Below, one piece after another: positions 23,548 through 36,206 of a DNA stretch of 64,000 nt. Below the pieces are notes generated by a model. That model made no database searches and was not told the origin of the DNA. It was given only the letters and a program-made list of their open reading frames with translations. The DNA is from Mercurialis annua (lineage: Eukaryota; Streptophyta; Magnoliopsida; Malpighiales; Euphorbiaceae): positions 13,394,501-13,458,500 of the forward strand of contig NC_065571.1 in the NCBI RefSeq assembly GCF_937616625.2, given 5' to 3'. Numbering within the stretch: position 1 is the stretch's first letter; every line of letters begins with the position of its first letter. The translations under genes were made by a program, and so were the position numbers.

Positions 23548-24347
23548 TGCAATTAAATTAGAAGTTTCTCAAACGAACGAAGATGCATAGACATGATGTA
23601 GAAATAGCAACAGTTGAAGAAGCGGAATAGAAATGACTCGGTTCAGTTAAATTTATGTCCTGCTTTGTGATAGAGGCAACTTCATTCAATCCGAACGTCA
23701 AACTGTAATTGACATTTTCATTATAAATTTTCAGTAGAAGAAACAGCTACTAATTATCAGCATTTTAAAACTATTTGTTAAATTCTTTTCTATTTTAGCT
23801 CAGCTTCCTTTTCCACTACAAGTGTTAACTATTCTTACAAACTTATCACTGTTTTCATTGCAATCCAAAGGCCAGTTGGTGAAACTGTTCGTAAGCTTAT
23901 AGTCACATCAAATTAAAATAATCATTATTTTCATGTAGTTTGACAAAGCTGTTACCCGAGAACTGAGTCTCATTCTGTTATTGATAAACTTCTAATAAAT
24001 ATATATATTAATGTTTATATATCTTGTTTGTATGGCTGCAGATAGCTGAGAGCATTCTCCAATAAAATTTAGACTGTGTTAGATTTTTCATAGCTAGCCT
24101 GGTAAAAATTTGAAAACTTTAGCCATTATATGTACTCCGAGTCCTGCATTTTGCTAGGTTAAACAATCTAAAAAAACTCTCTACTTTGCCACAAGAGCAA
24201 AGGAAGTCACTGACAATGCCCAAGTCAACATGGTACAGATCCATCTTTCTTATTTTCTCTATTCTATTCTTAATAAACAATACGACTTTATTACTGAGCG
24301 GATATTATTGCGTACATTCATTTTGAAGTTAGTTCGAAATGCTTTGA
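23548..24347. other. AT-rich spacer before the copia remnant
   Basis: No gene, RNA or element end recognised. No matching 5' LTR for the copia remnant was found here, although the LTR copy at 26620-26941 gives a query for it. Confidence 0.45.
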
Positions 24348-24840
24348 ATGAGCAGATATTATAATACAGAGTTCAATGCACTTGTCACGGCAACACGTGG
24401 ATGGTCAAAAGAACCAACTTTGAATGAGATAGAGAATGTGTGGGCTAACCAAGAGGAGTTAGACAAGCAAATGTCTAAAACCTTAATCAAAGAAGAGGAG
24501 AGATCCCTATTCTGTAGTAAAAATATAAGGAAACCACGAGACGTAAGATCCAACAGAGAAGGAAAGCCAATGCAAGAAAATTAGAGAAGACAAAAACAAA
24601 AAAGGACCTGACAACAAGGGGGAGCACAAACCAACAATGATCAACGTGAGGGGACGAGACGACGTAAAAATAATCAATGCTTCGTTTCTGACAAACGAGG
24701 TTACTATGCTCGTGATTATTGGTATAAGAAAGTCGAAGGAAACGTGGTATCCATACACCCACAAGTGGAAACCAAGGAGGAGTTGGATTTTCAAGCATCT
24801 GCAGCGATGAGTGATAATCTTGTTAATTATGATAATGATT
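24348..24840 (+). pseudogene. copia gag C-terminal part and degenerate zinc knuckle
   Basis: The segment at 24348-24584 matches the C-terminal gag region of copia elements, with phrases such as NALVTATRGW and NEIENVWANQEELDKQMSK. Near 24,680-24,735, in another frame, a zinc-knuckle-like stretch has GYYARDYWYKK where the family has a CCHC knuckle; its first two cysteines and the last cysteine are replaced. The 5' part of gag is missing. Confidence 0.72.
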
Positions 24841-24897
24841 GAATTTGGACTTCGGATGCTCCAATCATATGAGTGGAGATAAAAAAAATGTATAAGC

Positions 24898-26477
24898 ATG
24901 TCGAAGTATAAAGGAGCACGAGGCGTAGTTACTGCAAACGACTCGAAGTTGCCTATCACTTGCATAGACAAGTCAATGGTAATGCCTCTATACAATTCTA
25001 AAGAAGTACCATTGGAAAATGTACTTCATGTGCTCGGGATGAAGAAGAATTTAATATCAATATCACAACTCACATCTTCGGGAAATTTTATGGTGTTCGG
25101 ACCCAAAGATGTGAAGGTGTATCGAAACTTAAGATTTCCAAGTAAGCCATTGATGGAGGGACGAAGGCTAAAGTCTGTCTACGTGATGTAAGCTCAAACG
25201 GCATACGCAAATAAGACGAGGGAAAATAAGACAGCTGACTTGTGGCATGCACGTCTAAGACACGTGAACTATAACAAATTAAAGGTGATGATTCATAAGT
25301 CTATACTCAGGGACTTCCTCAACTTAATGTTCGACAAGATACAATATGTGCTGACTGCCAGTTCAAAAAAGCGCACCAGTTATCATTTGAGAATTCCAAG
25401 TATGGAGCGAAGGAGTTGCTCGAGTTAGTCCATTCAGATGTATTTGGATAAGTGGAGCATCCATCAATTAGTGGCTTTCGATACATGATTACCTTCATTG
25501 ATGATTTTTTAAGGTATGTTTGGATTTATTTTATGAAAGAAAAATCGGAGGCATTGCGAAAATTTATTGAGTTCAATGAGACAGTATAAAAAGAATTCGG
25601 CAAAAGAATTCGGTGTCTGCATTCTGATAATGGGTGAGAATATACATCACGTGAGTTTTCAAAATATCTGCAAGATTGTAAGATAAGACGTCAACTGACC
25701 TGTCCAAACACTCCACAACAAAATGGAGTTGCCAAAAGAAAGAATAGACATCTAATGGAAGCATGTTACACGGGAAGAATGTTCCACCCCCGGTTTTGGG
25801 CAGAGTGTATGAAAACAGCTGCTCACGTGATCAATAGACTATCACAAGTACCAATTGGATCTATTTCACCCTATGAGAAGCTGAAGAATATAAAACCCAC
25901 TATAAGTTGTTTTCGAGTTTTCAGATGCGTGTGCTATGTATTCGTGCCTGATCATTTGCGAAGAAAACTTGATAAGAAGGCGTTGAAGTGCATCTTTGTG
26001 GGTTATGACAATGAAAAAAAAAGGTGAAACTGTTGTGATCCAAATACAGAAAAATGCTATACTTCGAGAAATATAATATCCGATGAGACTTCCTCGTGGT
26101 GATCTTCTCAAGAAATAGTCCTTCTTGACTCTAAAGAGATTGGGGAGAGGTTACAAGAAAATTCTGAAGAAGACAAAGTGATCAAGCAGAGTACTCGAGA
26201 GGTGCAGTCAAGCGAAAAAAAATTACAAAGTCAATCCCCGAAAAAGTCTAAGTCTCTGTGGCGCACAAGACTATACCAACGGAAACCAGAAGAAGAAAGA
26301 TCAAGCCAACTCGAAGACGATATTCAAGAAGAGATTCCAGAGAAGCGTGAGATACAACTTAAAAGAAGCGAAAGGCAAAGAAAGCCAAACCCTAAATCTG
26401 CTAATGCGACACTTGTTGAAAATGACAATATGAGGGTGCCTGCAGCATTTGAAAAGGCGGCCTCAGGTGGAATGTAG
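24898..26477 (+). pseudogene. copia protease remnant and integrase, inactive
   Basis: 24898-25191 carries the segment after the protease active site (VLHVLGMKKNLISISQL). From 25240 the GAG_pre-integrase motif LWHARLRHVNYNKL is visible. Integrase follows with HSDVFG and LHSDNG acidic positions. In PQQNGVAKRKNRHL the third catalytic acidic residue (family PQQNGVAERKN) is lysine. Stops interrupt it after LVHSDVFG, in FNETV and after HSDNG. The C-terminal integrase domain (FRCVCYVFVPDHLRRKLDKK) and a charged linker (26178-26477) remain. Confidence 0.82.
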
Positions 26478-26619
26478 AAGATGAAATTGGTGAAGACCGA
26501 CGACCAGGTGTGCGACATATTCACTAAGAGAATAAACCGTGAATATTTTGGAGACCTCGAAAGGAGGTTTGGTGGAGTAAGCAGAGAAGCATTTTAAGAG
26601 AGTAGTCACTGAGGGGGAG

Positions 26620-26941
26620 TGTTAAATATCACCGACATTACTATCTTAGTCTCTAGGGCTTTTCACTTCTAGATATTTCTAGGATTGTGTAATAAAAGAA
26701 AAATCTAGAAACACCTAAACTTACTATTAACCGACCTAGACAACTATAAATAGGGGTGGCTAAATCAAATGTGTACATGAGTAATAAGTGAGAAAGCAAG
26801 TGAAGCATAAGTGTGTGTAGTGGGTGCAAGTGACGTGAGTGTGTGAGCAAAGAGTGGTGTAATGGCAAGACTTTGTATTATTTACTTTTTAGTATAAATA
26901 AAGAAAGTTTCTTTCAATTTAGTCCTTCTTAATTTCTAACA
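26620..26941 (+). repeat. 3' LTR of the copia remnant
   Basis: Begins TGTTAAATATC directly after a polypurine tract and ends TTTCTAACA, giving TGTTA/TAACA inverted ends. Contains a TATA-like segment (ACTATAAATAGGG, about 26740-26752) and AATAAA words near 26895. The only LTR of this element found in the window. Confidence 0.82.
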
Positions 26942-28796
26942 AGGCAGTCTATGAGAAAACCATAGACTCCACCTTTTTCATTCTAGTGCATGGAATTTAG
27001 GTGAGAAAAAAAAATTCAAGATTTTGGAGTGAATCAAATATAATTTTGTATTCGGGACATATCTAAAGCGAGGAGTATCCAAATTATATGATTCAATCAT
27101 GAAGAAATTGCACTTCAGGACTAATTTTCTAAAACTCATTAGCAACTCACAAAACATTTAATGCAAAAATCCCCCTATTTGGGGATTATAGGTGGCTGTT
27201 AAAAGTAGTCGAAACTAGCCGTGGTTTGTTGATTGAATTCCATAAGTATACAAATTCGCAAGAAATACAGGGATAATTAAGTTTATATCGATTCACGGGA
27301 AAAAAAGTCACTAACTGAAGTCAACATTGATTGTCTATAAATTAAGGAATTGAGTTTTATTTAACTAATTATAAAATAAGGCACAACAATCAAAAGTAAA
27401 AATTAAACTAAGATTTAAAATGCTAAAAGTAAGAAGTAAACAAGTTGAATAAAACTATTGGGTATACAACAATTGGAAAATGACACTTTATAATGCTATA
27501 TCAAGTCTTAAATTCTGATTTATATATTGTTTGTGTGACCCGGGTTTTTAAAAAACTAACTCTGCTCTCTCGAGTCAAATTTAAAGCAAAAGTCAACTAA
27601 AACGACTCACTCTTGTATTATCACTAATCAACCTATTTAATTCAACTTACCTAATAAGTAACCCTAAGGACACCTAATATGTTCAATTCATTCTCATGTC
27701 ATCAAACAAGCTAGATTAATCATTCTACACAATCAGAAATGCAAAAATACTTCAAATAATACAACTAGTTGTCAAATCCCAATAGAGAATAATTAGCCAC
27801 TCGTTGCCAAAGTGAACCACTCACAAAAGAAGTAGAAGAAAGGCATAATAGATATTTTAAAATCAAATATATTAAATATCTTATTATCATTTTGAGTTTT
27901 TCAGAGAAAATGTGCATTTATAGCGAGTATTGGAGCATTTTGGTGTAATTCAAAAGTTGCTAGGCCATGAAGCGTGATGGATCAAAATTGGAGAAGCAAA
28001 ATGCAGAATTTGGGCCAAGGAGGTGTGCATCCATTATGCCTAGAGGGTTCACGAACACGAGAACGGGCACATACTGCTTTAGCTCTGATCGAGCAATTCA
28101 TGAGACAAACAAAAACGCAAAAGTAAAATTAATTAACTTGTTAAATAGGGGGATAAAAACGCTAAAGATTCAAGAATTCTGACATGGCATCGAACATGGC
28201 ATAGGCAACAAATGAATAACAAAAACGAAAGTATGAACATATCTGAAAATCAACTATTCTTAAGCTAAGCAAGTACGAAAAATACAACCAAACAAGTTCA
28301 TCAAACAAAAATCTCGTTAAAAAGAAGTAGTATGTTATTTATTTTAAAAATAGATAACAATAAAAATATTAGATAAGCAAACAAAATTTTGATTTTCTAA
28401 TTTTCTATTTGTCAAAAAATTAAAAAATAGAAAAAATGAGAAAAAAATAGAAATAGAAAATAGAAAATATTTTTTACAACTAAACATGACCTAGATGTCC
28501 TCCGGTAGTGGTAACAGTGAATGAACTAGCGATGGATCCCTCCGGATGTGTGGCACGCATGTACTGTTTCTGCATGTGGGAAATGGGTCCTCTACTCTCT
28601 CAATAACACCTCCTCTGTCTAGCCCCCATCCTCCTCTACCATGCAGCATCGACCAACGTGGAAAACCGAGTCATTTCCGAATTATTGCTCCCCTATCCAT
28701 AATTGCCTGAATTATCCCATTGAAGTCGAGAAGCTGAGTGGCCTTAAGATGCTTCATGTTGAACCATTCAGACTCCTCGAAGTCCATAGCTCTGCA
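26942..28796. other. Intergenic AT-rich sequence, no gene seen
   Basis: No domain-bearing frame. The frame at 27967-28182 is short and unsupported. Around 28330-28490 lies an A/T-only tract of AAAATAGAAA words. Confidence 0.45.
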
Positions 28797-29480
28797 AAAA
28801 TATGGAGTCGCCACCTAACCCAACTAGGAAATGCCTTTTCTACCGACTGGATAATCTCACTCGTTTGTGGGTGAGATTATCATACGTCGGACCGAAAGAC
28901 CAGGTTCGTTAACATTCTATCGAAACTCGTGTACTTGACTTATCAGTTACGTACAGATAGGGGATCCTATGAGGGGCTAGGCTTTCTTTAATCTAAGGAA
29001 TTCCTTATCTATTGAACATATTCGTTTTATTCTCATCTCAACATTCATGCAATTCACAGTATAATTTATGAAAAATTAAACACGTAAGCAAGCAGTAAAA
29101 GGACTTAGTTCAAAACGTGCATATGACTCGATCTGGTCATTTTACATGAATAACGCCTAAAAACCGGATGTCTAGGTACAACCGCTATTTATATTTTCAT
29201 GTCAATCCTAAGATTTCTAGGTGATTTGCTGGATTTGATTGGACTTACCTAAATAAATGTGATTAGTCCTTTAACCAATTGAGGATTGGATTTGGCATGC
29301 TTTTAGAAAGCTTTTAAAAATTATTAACATACACACATGAAAGGTGATAAACATACAAGGTTATAAATAATTTTTTACCTTGTAGACCGGAGTGTCGGAC
29401 ATTCGATGCGTTTCAGCCGTTGGTATGGTCTGAATCGGAACTCGGTCAGAACACAAAAGTTTTTCATCTCGCCGATACAA
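28797..29480. repeat. Dispersed repeat R1, copy b
   Basis: Diverged collinear copy of 14990-15790, in the same orientation. It shares ATGGAGTCGCCAC, TACCGACTGG, CAGGTTCGT, GAAACTCGTGTACTT, AACATTCATGCAATTCA, AAATTAAACACGTA, AGGTGATTTGCTGGA, TTAGTCCTTTAACC and GACATTCGATGCG. Similarity fades after about 29480. No coding frame. Confidence 0.6.
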
Positions 29481-32439
29481 ATCACTGGTTTGAACCGCGG
29501 TCAATTTCGAGTTCAAACAACCCAAAATGGCTTCTAGAAGTTGTTGATTTTGTCGGATGGGGCTTCGAGGCCTGATTGGTTTTGCAGAATACAATTGTGC
29601 GCTTCGAGGCCCGAAATAAATTGAGTTTAACCCATTGCAGAATATATTATAATTTTACAAATAAATACAAGTTTGTGGGCTCAAATGAGACCCAATTCAA
29701 ATAAATCTAAAAACCTAAAATCAATATCAAATAGGAGTTTGGAGGATTTGGGAATTGATACTGGGAAGGGGAAAAGAAAGAATACGGCGCCAATATCAGT
29801 GCTAGCGGCGGCACTTCATAGTGGCGCCGGGGCCACTATGATATGGGAGTGGTGCCAACGTTATCTGAGGCAGTAGATCGTCGTTTCGGCTCGGGATTCA
29901 TGAAAATGACTTAAAAAAATGTCAAAAAGCAAAGGAAAACATCCCAAAACATACTAGATCAACATATGGTTTTTATAATCAAATTAAACATTCTAAATTC
30001 ATGCTTCCAAACTGATTTCATGGTAATCATGGCAAAATATCTAAGAACACAACAAGCATGGCATTCTAAACATACATTTCAAGCATCTGGATTAAACAAT
30101 ATCAACATGTGATTATAGAAATACATATAAACAACCTTTATACATACTTCTCGGGACATAATATTGAGAAATTAAAGGTGTGGCAATATGGCAAGGCAGT
30201 TTATATCAAGAACACAATTTTTAGGCAATTTGACAACAAAACAACCTAACATGCGTTCTAACATATCAAATAACAGTTCTAAATTACATGTAATAAAAAG
30301 TGATGAGAGAATAATTTGGGTCCTCATAAGTACCGTTTTAAGTCCTTGGCTCGTTTTCTAGTGATCCGGATGTGGAATCCAACTTTGGATCAGTGTGCAA
30401 CAATGAGTTCTTGAGAATTAAAGCGTTTCTAGCTTGTTTTCTAGAATGAAAATCGTTTGTGCATGAGTTTTGGTTGTGTAGTTCGGCCTATAGGGAAATT
30501 CTAGGATTAGGTGTTTGATTTTTCTACTTATGATTCGATCTTTAACTAGGCAGTTTAGGGGTCCTATTTATAATGGTTGGAGGTAGCTTAGGGTTAGCTA
30601 GAGTCTCTGCTAGTTTAGGTTTTTATTAGCTAGAGTTGTAGATGGGTGAAAGAGTATGAAGTGATACACCTTTTAGTATTAGGATTAAGCTAAAATACTG
30701 TTTATTTAAGTAATTTGTATTAAAACTTGTAGGCTAAGTAAACTGCGGTTTTGGTGCACAAAAATATGAGTTTGGATACAGTCAATTTTAGTCCGTCAAA
30801 TTTGCAAATTGATCCATAAACTTCTAAGATATTGCAAAATAGTCCAATTTTTTATAATTAACAATTTCTTTAGATTTTTATAGCTATTTACGGCTAATTA
30901 TGTTTAATCCCTCAAGTTCGCAACTGTGCATTTATCATGGCTGCTTGAATTAAAATAAAAAAAATTGTTAGCTCGTCACTCGGAATTTTTTTTTTGGAAA
31001 TCATCATTGGAGGCTTTAATCTCTTACCATTTTTTACCTGTCCGGAAAATAAGTGTCTACACATGTATATCGTCAAACCTCAGATTTTCTTGCATTCTCG
31101 TTTATAAGATCTGTTTATAATTTTAATTTTTACAGCTTGAATGTTATTCTCTTGATTTGTTATAAATTTGGAGTATTCTTGTTATTATTATTTTAATTTA
31201 TTAATTTTGTATTCACTTGGTTGGATTTATTTTTAGATTTAATCTTGTGGAGTTGCTATTTGGTGACACTTGTTTGATAACCTAACTTATTACTTAAATT
31301 AATATATTAAACACTTAATTTGTTTAAGTTGGTTTGATAATTTAAAATGGTTCAACTTAACTTATTCAATTAAGCCGAAAACCACTTAAAATAATAAGTT
31401 AAAAAATTTGACTTATTTTTTTTTTAGTGAAAATATTAAGTTATTAAATATTAGTTTTATCATTGAATAAATTTTATACCCTTATTATTTTCAATTACTA
31501 CTCACGAATAAAAATATTTTATCTCATATATATTAATTTTTTTATTTTTTTTAATATCACAATGAGTGTATTATACTTAGATCTGCATTTAAAATGCAGA
31601 GTACTATATTTTTCATTAAAAATATCTATCTTTACTTTTCTTTTTATTATCTATATGTCATTTATTTAATATTTTCTTTTTTGATATTATTTGGACTTCT
31701 GTTTGTAACACACAACACTAATTATCAGATTAAACGGTTTTTCAGAGTTTTAAAAACTAGTAGTTTATTTTAAAGGCTAATTTTTCAAGTTAAAGGGGAG
31801 CATCATATAATTTTGAGAAAATCACAAAATTACCATAAAATAGTCTACAATTACATCAATTCTCATCAAACTCAGCTATATTACATTACTACCATAAAAA
31901 ATAAAAAGTTTACATAAATGCCATCCATAAAAATTGGAGTTGTGAAATGGTACAATGACCCACGCGTGATGTTGGGTCAACCATTCATTAGTATCTACCT
32001 GCTACGTGCTCACTTGTGGCAGTGATATACAATTGAGCACATATTTCCCTAATCAACATTTCTTGGTTGATTATTCATACTGTATGATTTATTTATTTAG
32101 AAATGTATCATTTTTTTTAAATGAATTCAACATTTATTTATTTTTTATAAATTTTCAAAATATCAATATTTATTTTAATTTTGAAAATACCAAAATATTA
32201 ATTTTTAAAAATACAAAATATACAAATAATACAATCCTTGATTCTTTTAAATTTTAAATAACACAAATATTTATATATTTATTTTATATCAAAACATTAT
32301 TTGTTATATATAAATTTTAAAAATTCTAATATTAATTTTAATTTTAAAAATATAAATATATTAAATTTATTAAAAATACATGAAACACAAATGATACATT
32401 TCTAAAATATATAATTTTATGAACTATTTATGGGATACA
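29481..32439. other. Intergenic region, no supported gene
   Basis: A short GC-richer island near 29760-29870 contains GGCGCC and GGCGGC words with inverted pieces (CACTTCATAGTGGCGCC, GGCCACTATG) but no gene signal. From about 31,200 the sequence becomes extremely AT-rich. The frames at 31463-31669 and 32006-32257 are Phe/Ile/Asn-rich artefacts of composition. Confidence 0.45.
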
Positions 32440-32763
32440 TTGTTGATATATACCGAACATGAGTCTCATGCATAAATAAATATATTTTTATGTATAAATT
32501 ATGTATGAAACATGTATTTTAAAATATATTTAAAAATGTATATATCATGTATAAATTATGTGGTAAATTTTGTATCTATTATGTATAAATTATGTATCAA
32601 CGATGTAATTGTTTTATGCATTTAAAAAACTATCTATCATGTATAAACTATGTACCAACGATGTATCTATTAAGTACATTTAAAAAATATATATATCGCG
32701 TATAAATTTAATAAAAATATATCTATCATGTATAAATTATGCATCAGAGATGTATCGAATGTG

Positions 32764-32827
<64 letters not shown>

Positions 32828-33024
32828 CATCTAATAAAATTTTCCAGTACATCTCATAAATGTATCAAATATGTATGAAAAATATGTAATAAATAAAAAA
32901 AGATGTATAAAAAGCGAAAAAATGGTTCGAACGATCGAATATGTGTCAAATATGTATCGCATATGTATCAAATATGTATTGCATATGTATCAAGTATGTA
33001 TCGCATATGTATCGGAGATGTATC
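32440..33024. repeat. Degenerate TATGTAT minisatellite
   Basis: Recurrent imperfect units built on ATGTATAAATTATGTATC and, at 32941-33024, on TATGTATCGCATATGTATCA with a ~19-20 bp period. Units vary by substitutions and small gaps. A pure TA tract is embedded (32765-32824). No coding potential. Confidence 0.75.
32765..32824. repeat. (TA)n microsatellite, about 30 units
   Basis: Uninterrupted alternation of T and A over about 60 bases. It creates an apparent Ile-Tyr repeat frame on the minus strand that is not a gene. Confidence 0.95.
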
Positions 33025-35621
33025 TATTATTTACTTACAAAATTTGAATTACATTTAAAATATAAAAATAACATATTTCAAATTAAATAATTAAATAAAT
33101 TTTAATGTACAATTTAAACTTGGTTAAATATAATACGATTAATTAAATAAATTTCAACGTACAATTTACAAATTAAACTTGATTAAAAATCGAATATGTA
33201 TCGTATCTGAGATGTATTAAAAATGATCAATTTTTCAATCATTCGGCTTAATATATGAACAATTTCTATCAAAAGATGGATAAAATAGAGAGAGATTTGT
33301 AGAATAAAACAAGTGATAAGTTGTTGAATGGTTAATCAATAATATGTGCCAATGATATATGTAATATGTGAATAACAATTGAACAATCCAATATTTTAAC
33401 AATATGAAAAATCATTGAGGAGTACAAATAATTTTAAAATTTTAGTAATATATAGTTAAAATAAAGAAATAATTGTAATTATATTTTAGGAGATGGTTAA
33501 AGTTAAAAGTTAAAACCAAAGATCCAAATTTTGTCCACTTTTGACCATGTTGACTTGTGCAATTGTTGTGAAATTGCATTAGCAGCAAGTGATACCACGT
33601 GCGCATAGTGTGCTTATAAAAGCTGTATCTTAAACTGGAAGAAGACTCTAGAAGATTGATTAATTATCAACTAATTACCTATAATTTGGCATTAAGCTGT
33701 CACGTGGGTGTAACTCTTCCCATTTAAACATACACGTGATCAGCTGATTTTGTTATTCATTTTATTCGGGACATGTGTCATTACTGGATAGTTGCTAGCT
33801 ATTAATTACAGAGATGATTGAGCAAATCTTAAATGGTACATGTGTTCTCATTTTATTGGAATGGTATTGGTGAAAGAAAAATGCCAATTGTGGCATTAAT
33901 GTAAACTTTCTGGAAAAATGGTAAAGTGTGAAAAAAAAGTCCATATTATGATTTTTCTTGTTATTTTCTCTATAATTTTTAAGGACTACTTATCAATATA
34001 TGTAATTAAACTTTATAATTTTTATTTATGATATATGTAATATTCATAATATTCTTTATATATTCTTTATTTATATTTTAAAATCTGAATAATATATAAT
34101 TTACATGTAATAGTTTATTTTTAAAATAATTAATCTTTAGAGGTTTAATATGTAAATATAATAATTTTAATAATATTCAGTAATTACAGACTTTCAGTTA
34201 TCAAACAGACTTATTTAATTCAGCACTTAAAAAAATCAACAATTATTATTTTCAGTACTAAAAATTCAACACTTAATTTTTAGTTTTATCAAACGCCACC
34301 TTAATCAAGAATTCCTCATTGTTATTGTAATATCTAACTCAAGTTTGAGACTTTTGTAGTCGAATTTTCATAGATGAAGTGAAAACAAAAAAAGTGTCTT
34401 CTTTACCATCTGTAGTAAACAAATACTCTAATGGCAAGGACACTACATCACCCTTTACAAACTTAACTTCTCAAACTTAAAAACACAACACTACATCATC
34501 AATTATTGTTAAACTTTAAATTTTATCTAGCAAGCATTCAAATCCCATCAATATATGATTTTCAATATAAGAAATAAATAAATCATAGATAGACTTTTTT
34601 TAAGTCCAATCGATCTTTTTTTAAGCGTTTGTATACGATAATCGGGATGATCAAATTGATTAAATGATATCTTTTTCCTTTACAATATGGTGATCGACTC
34701 CCTACTAGAATAATGCAGCTCATGCCAACTCTTCTCTCAACAAACTCAAGTCTTGCAATGTGAATCTTGTTGCAGAGATTATTAGTTCATATCCTAATTT
34801 AGAACTTTTAGTCAAAAACTGATGGACAAAAATGTGTAAATACTTGCATATTCTGAGTTAGTAAATTTTAAAACAATGTAATTTTTTTTTATAATTATAA
34901 TGATCTAAAATAAATTAAATAATTATTACCAATTATTCTTCTAAAATGTCACTGATCAATTCAGCAGAGTAAATATTAATAGCAAAACAAGTGCTCTAAT
35001 GGACACATGTTTATTTTAATTTAATCAAAAGGTCTTAATTTTTATTTTACATTCGAGTTCGATTCGATAACAACAATATTTAAATTTTCTAGGGAGGCAT
35101 TTATTCTTTATATAATAGATTGTAATTATAAAATACTACTATAATCAATTATTATTACCCATATAAAATGAAATTATTTGTTTTGCAAGGGAAAATGATT
35201 AAGTTACGAATATTTGTTGGAGAATAAACTACTTAATACAGTTACCAGACAGCAAATTAATATTTCTTCCACAGTTTATAATAATCTATAATTAGAGTAA
35301 CTTATTGTAGAGATCTTTTCAAATTTAGTCATTCACAAATCAACTCAGTTTCTCATAACTAGATCAATTTATTGTTGATACCATGAGTACCTCTGCGTCA
35401 TACACACCCTTGTAGTTAGGCCTATGGTTATAAACAAAACCCGAACTTTTTAAAATAAATCAGATTTTTTTCACTAAATTGACTAATAATTTCGTTATTT
35501 TAAGTTAAATAATTAGTTTTCATTACTGGTATTAAACTAAATTTGTTCTAACTCAAAAGAAAAGTTTAATATAATTGGTTTTGTCTAACAACTTCGAAAA
35601 TCGTCAATTTAAATTGATAGA
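33025..35621. other. AT-rich intergenic region upstream of the second ATL gene
   Basis: No gene or clear element end seen. The short motif TATAAAAGCTG (33614-33624) is TATA-like but precedes no open frame. Confidence 0.45.
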
Positions 35622-36206
35622 TTGCAAAAGAATGTTAAAATTCAACAATTTGTACTTACACACACAAAAAAAATGATGATTCATCCATTTTTCTCATTTA
35701 TAGTATCAAAGAATTTCTTCCATCCCAGTGTTCTTCTTCTAACTGGTTCCATTATTATCATTGTTTTTTGTGTAACAATGCTCTTTATTCTCGCCACATC
35801 TACGATTTTTCTCGCTTTCTATTTGACGTTTAAACGTATCATTCAACCGATATTTATAAGTCATACCCTTGACCGTGATCTCGAAATGTTTTATGGATCG
35901 AGATTTAGTTTCCAGGAAGACTTAGAATCAATGGGAGAAATATTTAACGAATATCCGTGCGTTGTGAAGGATAAAAAAGCACATACGCAATCGATCGACA
36001 AGCTGTTCCCGTCTATAAAATTTGACGAGAATGAAATGAGATCGAAGTATGAAGATTGTTCAATTTGCTTGGAAGATTACAAGAATGGAGAAGCATGTAG
36101 AATTTTTCCATTATGCAATCACATATTTCATTTGAAATGTATAGATATTTGGTTGGAAAACAACCTAACATGTCCAATTTGTCGTAAAACTATTTTAGAT
36201 GTATAG
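35622..36206 (+). CDS. ATL-type RING-H2 finger E3 ubiquitin ligase (194 aa, or 177 aa from M18)
   Basis: Membrane-anchored RING-H2 protein. One long hydrophobic region (about 36-69, LLLTGSIIIIVFCVTMLFIL and following) anchors it. RING ligands are C146, C149, C165, H167, H170, C173, C184 and C187, with the ATL spacing x2-x15-x1-x2-x2-x10-x2 and W177. The GLD-motif region is degenerate (SIDKLFPSIKF). The methionine at residue 18 (35673) sits nearer the hydrophobic segment and is an alternative start; the first 17 residues may be untranslated. The gene is intronless. It is closest in the window to the gene at 43,318, sharing the post-membrane phrase FKRIIQPIFIS versus [11 protein letters not shown]. 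Confidence 0.9.
   Translation: MQKNVKIQQFVLTHTKKMMIHPFFSFIVSKNFFHPSVLLLTGSIIIIVFCVTMLFILATSTIFLAFYLTFKRIIQPIFISHTLDRDLEMFYGSRFSFQEDLESMGEIFNEYPCVVKDKKAHTQSIDKLFPSIKFDENEMRSKYEDCSICLEDYKNGEACRIFPLCNHIFHLKCIDIWLENNLTCPICRKTILDV

Larger units (their letters stand above)
24348..26941 (+). mobile_element. Ty1/copia retrotransposon remnant lacking RT and the 5' LTR
   Basis: Order on the plus strand: gag tail, degenerate zinc knuckle, protease segment, pre-integrase and integrase, then an abrupt jump to the last residues of RNase H, polypurine tract (GAGGGGGAG, 26611-26619) and a 322-bp 3' LTR. The copia order protease-integrase-RT shows that the reverse transcriptase and most of RNase H were lost between about 26,400 and 26,480. 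Many in-frame stops and frame changes exist. No 5' LTR was recognised. Confidence 0.88.

Noticed and set aside
24507..24995. 162-codon minus-strand frame over the copia remnant
   Set aside because: Opposite strand of recognisable copia gag and zinc-knuckle sequence.
32670..32852. Ile-Tyr repeat frame
   Set aside because: Product of the (TA)n microsatellite.
32440..33024. CRISPR-like array impression from regularly spaced TATGTATC words
   Set aside because: Units are contiguous and degenerate with no unique spacers; it is a minisatellite in plant DNA.
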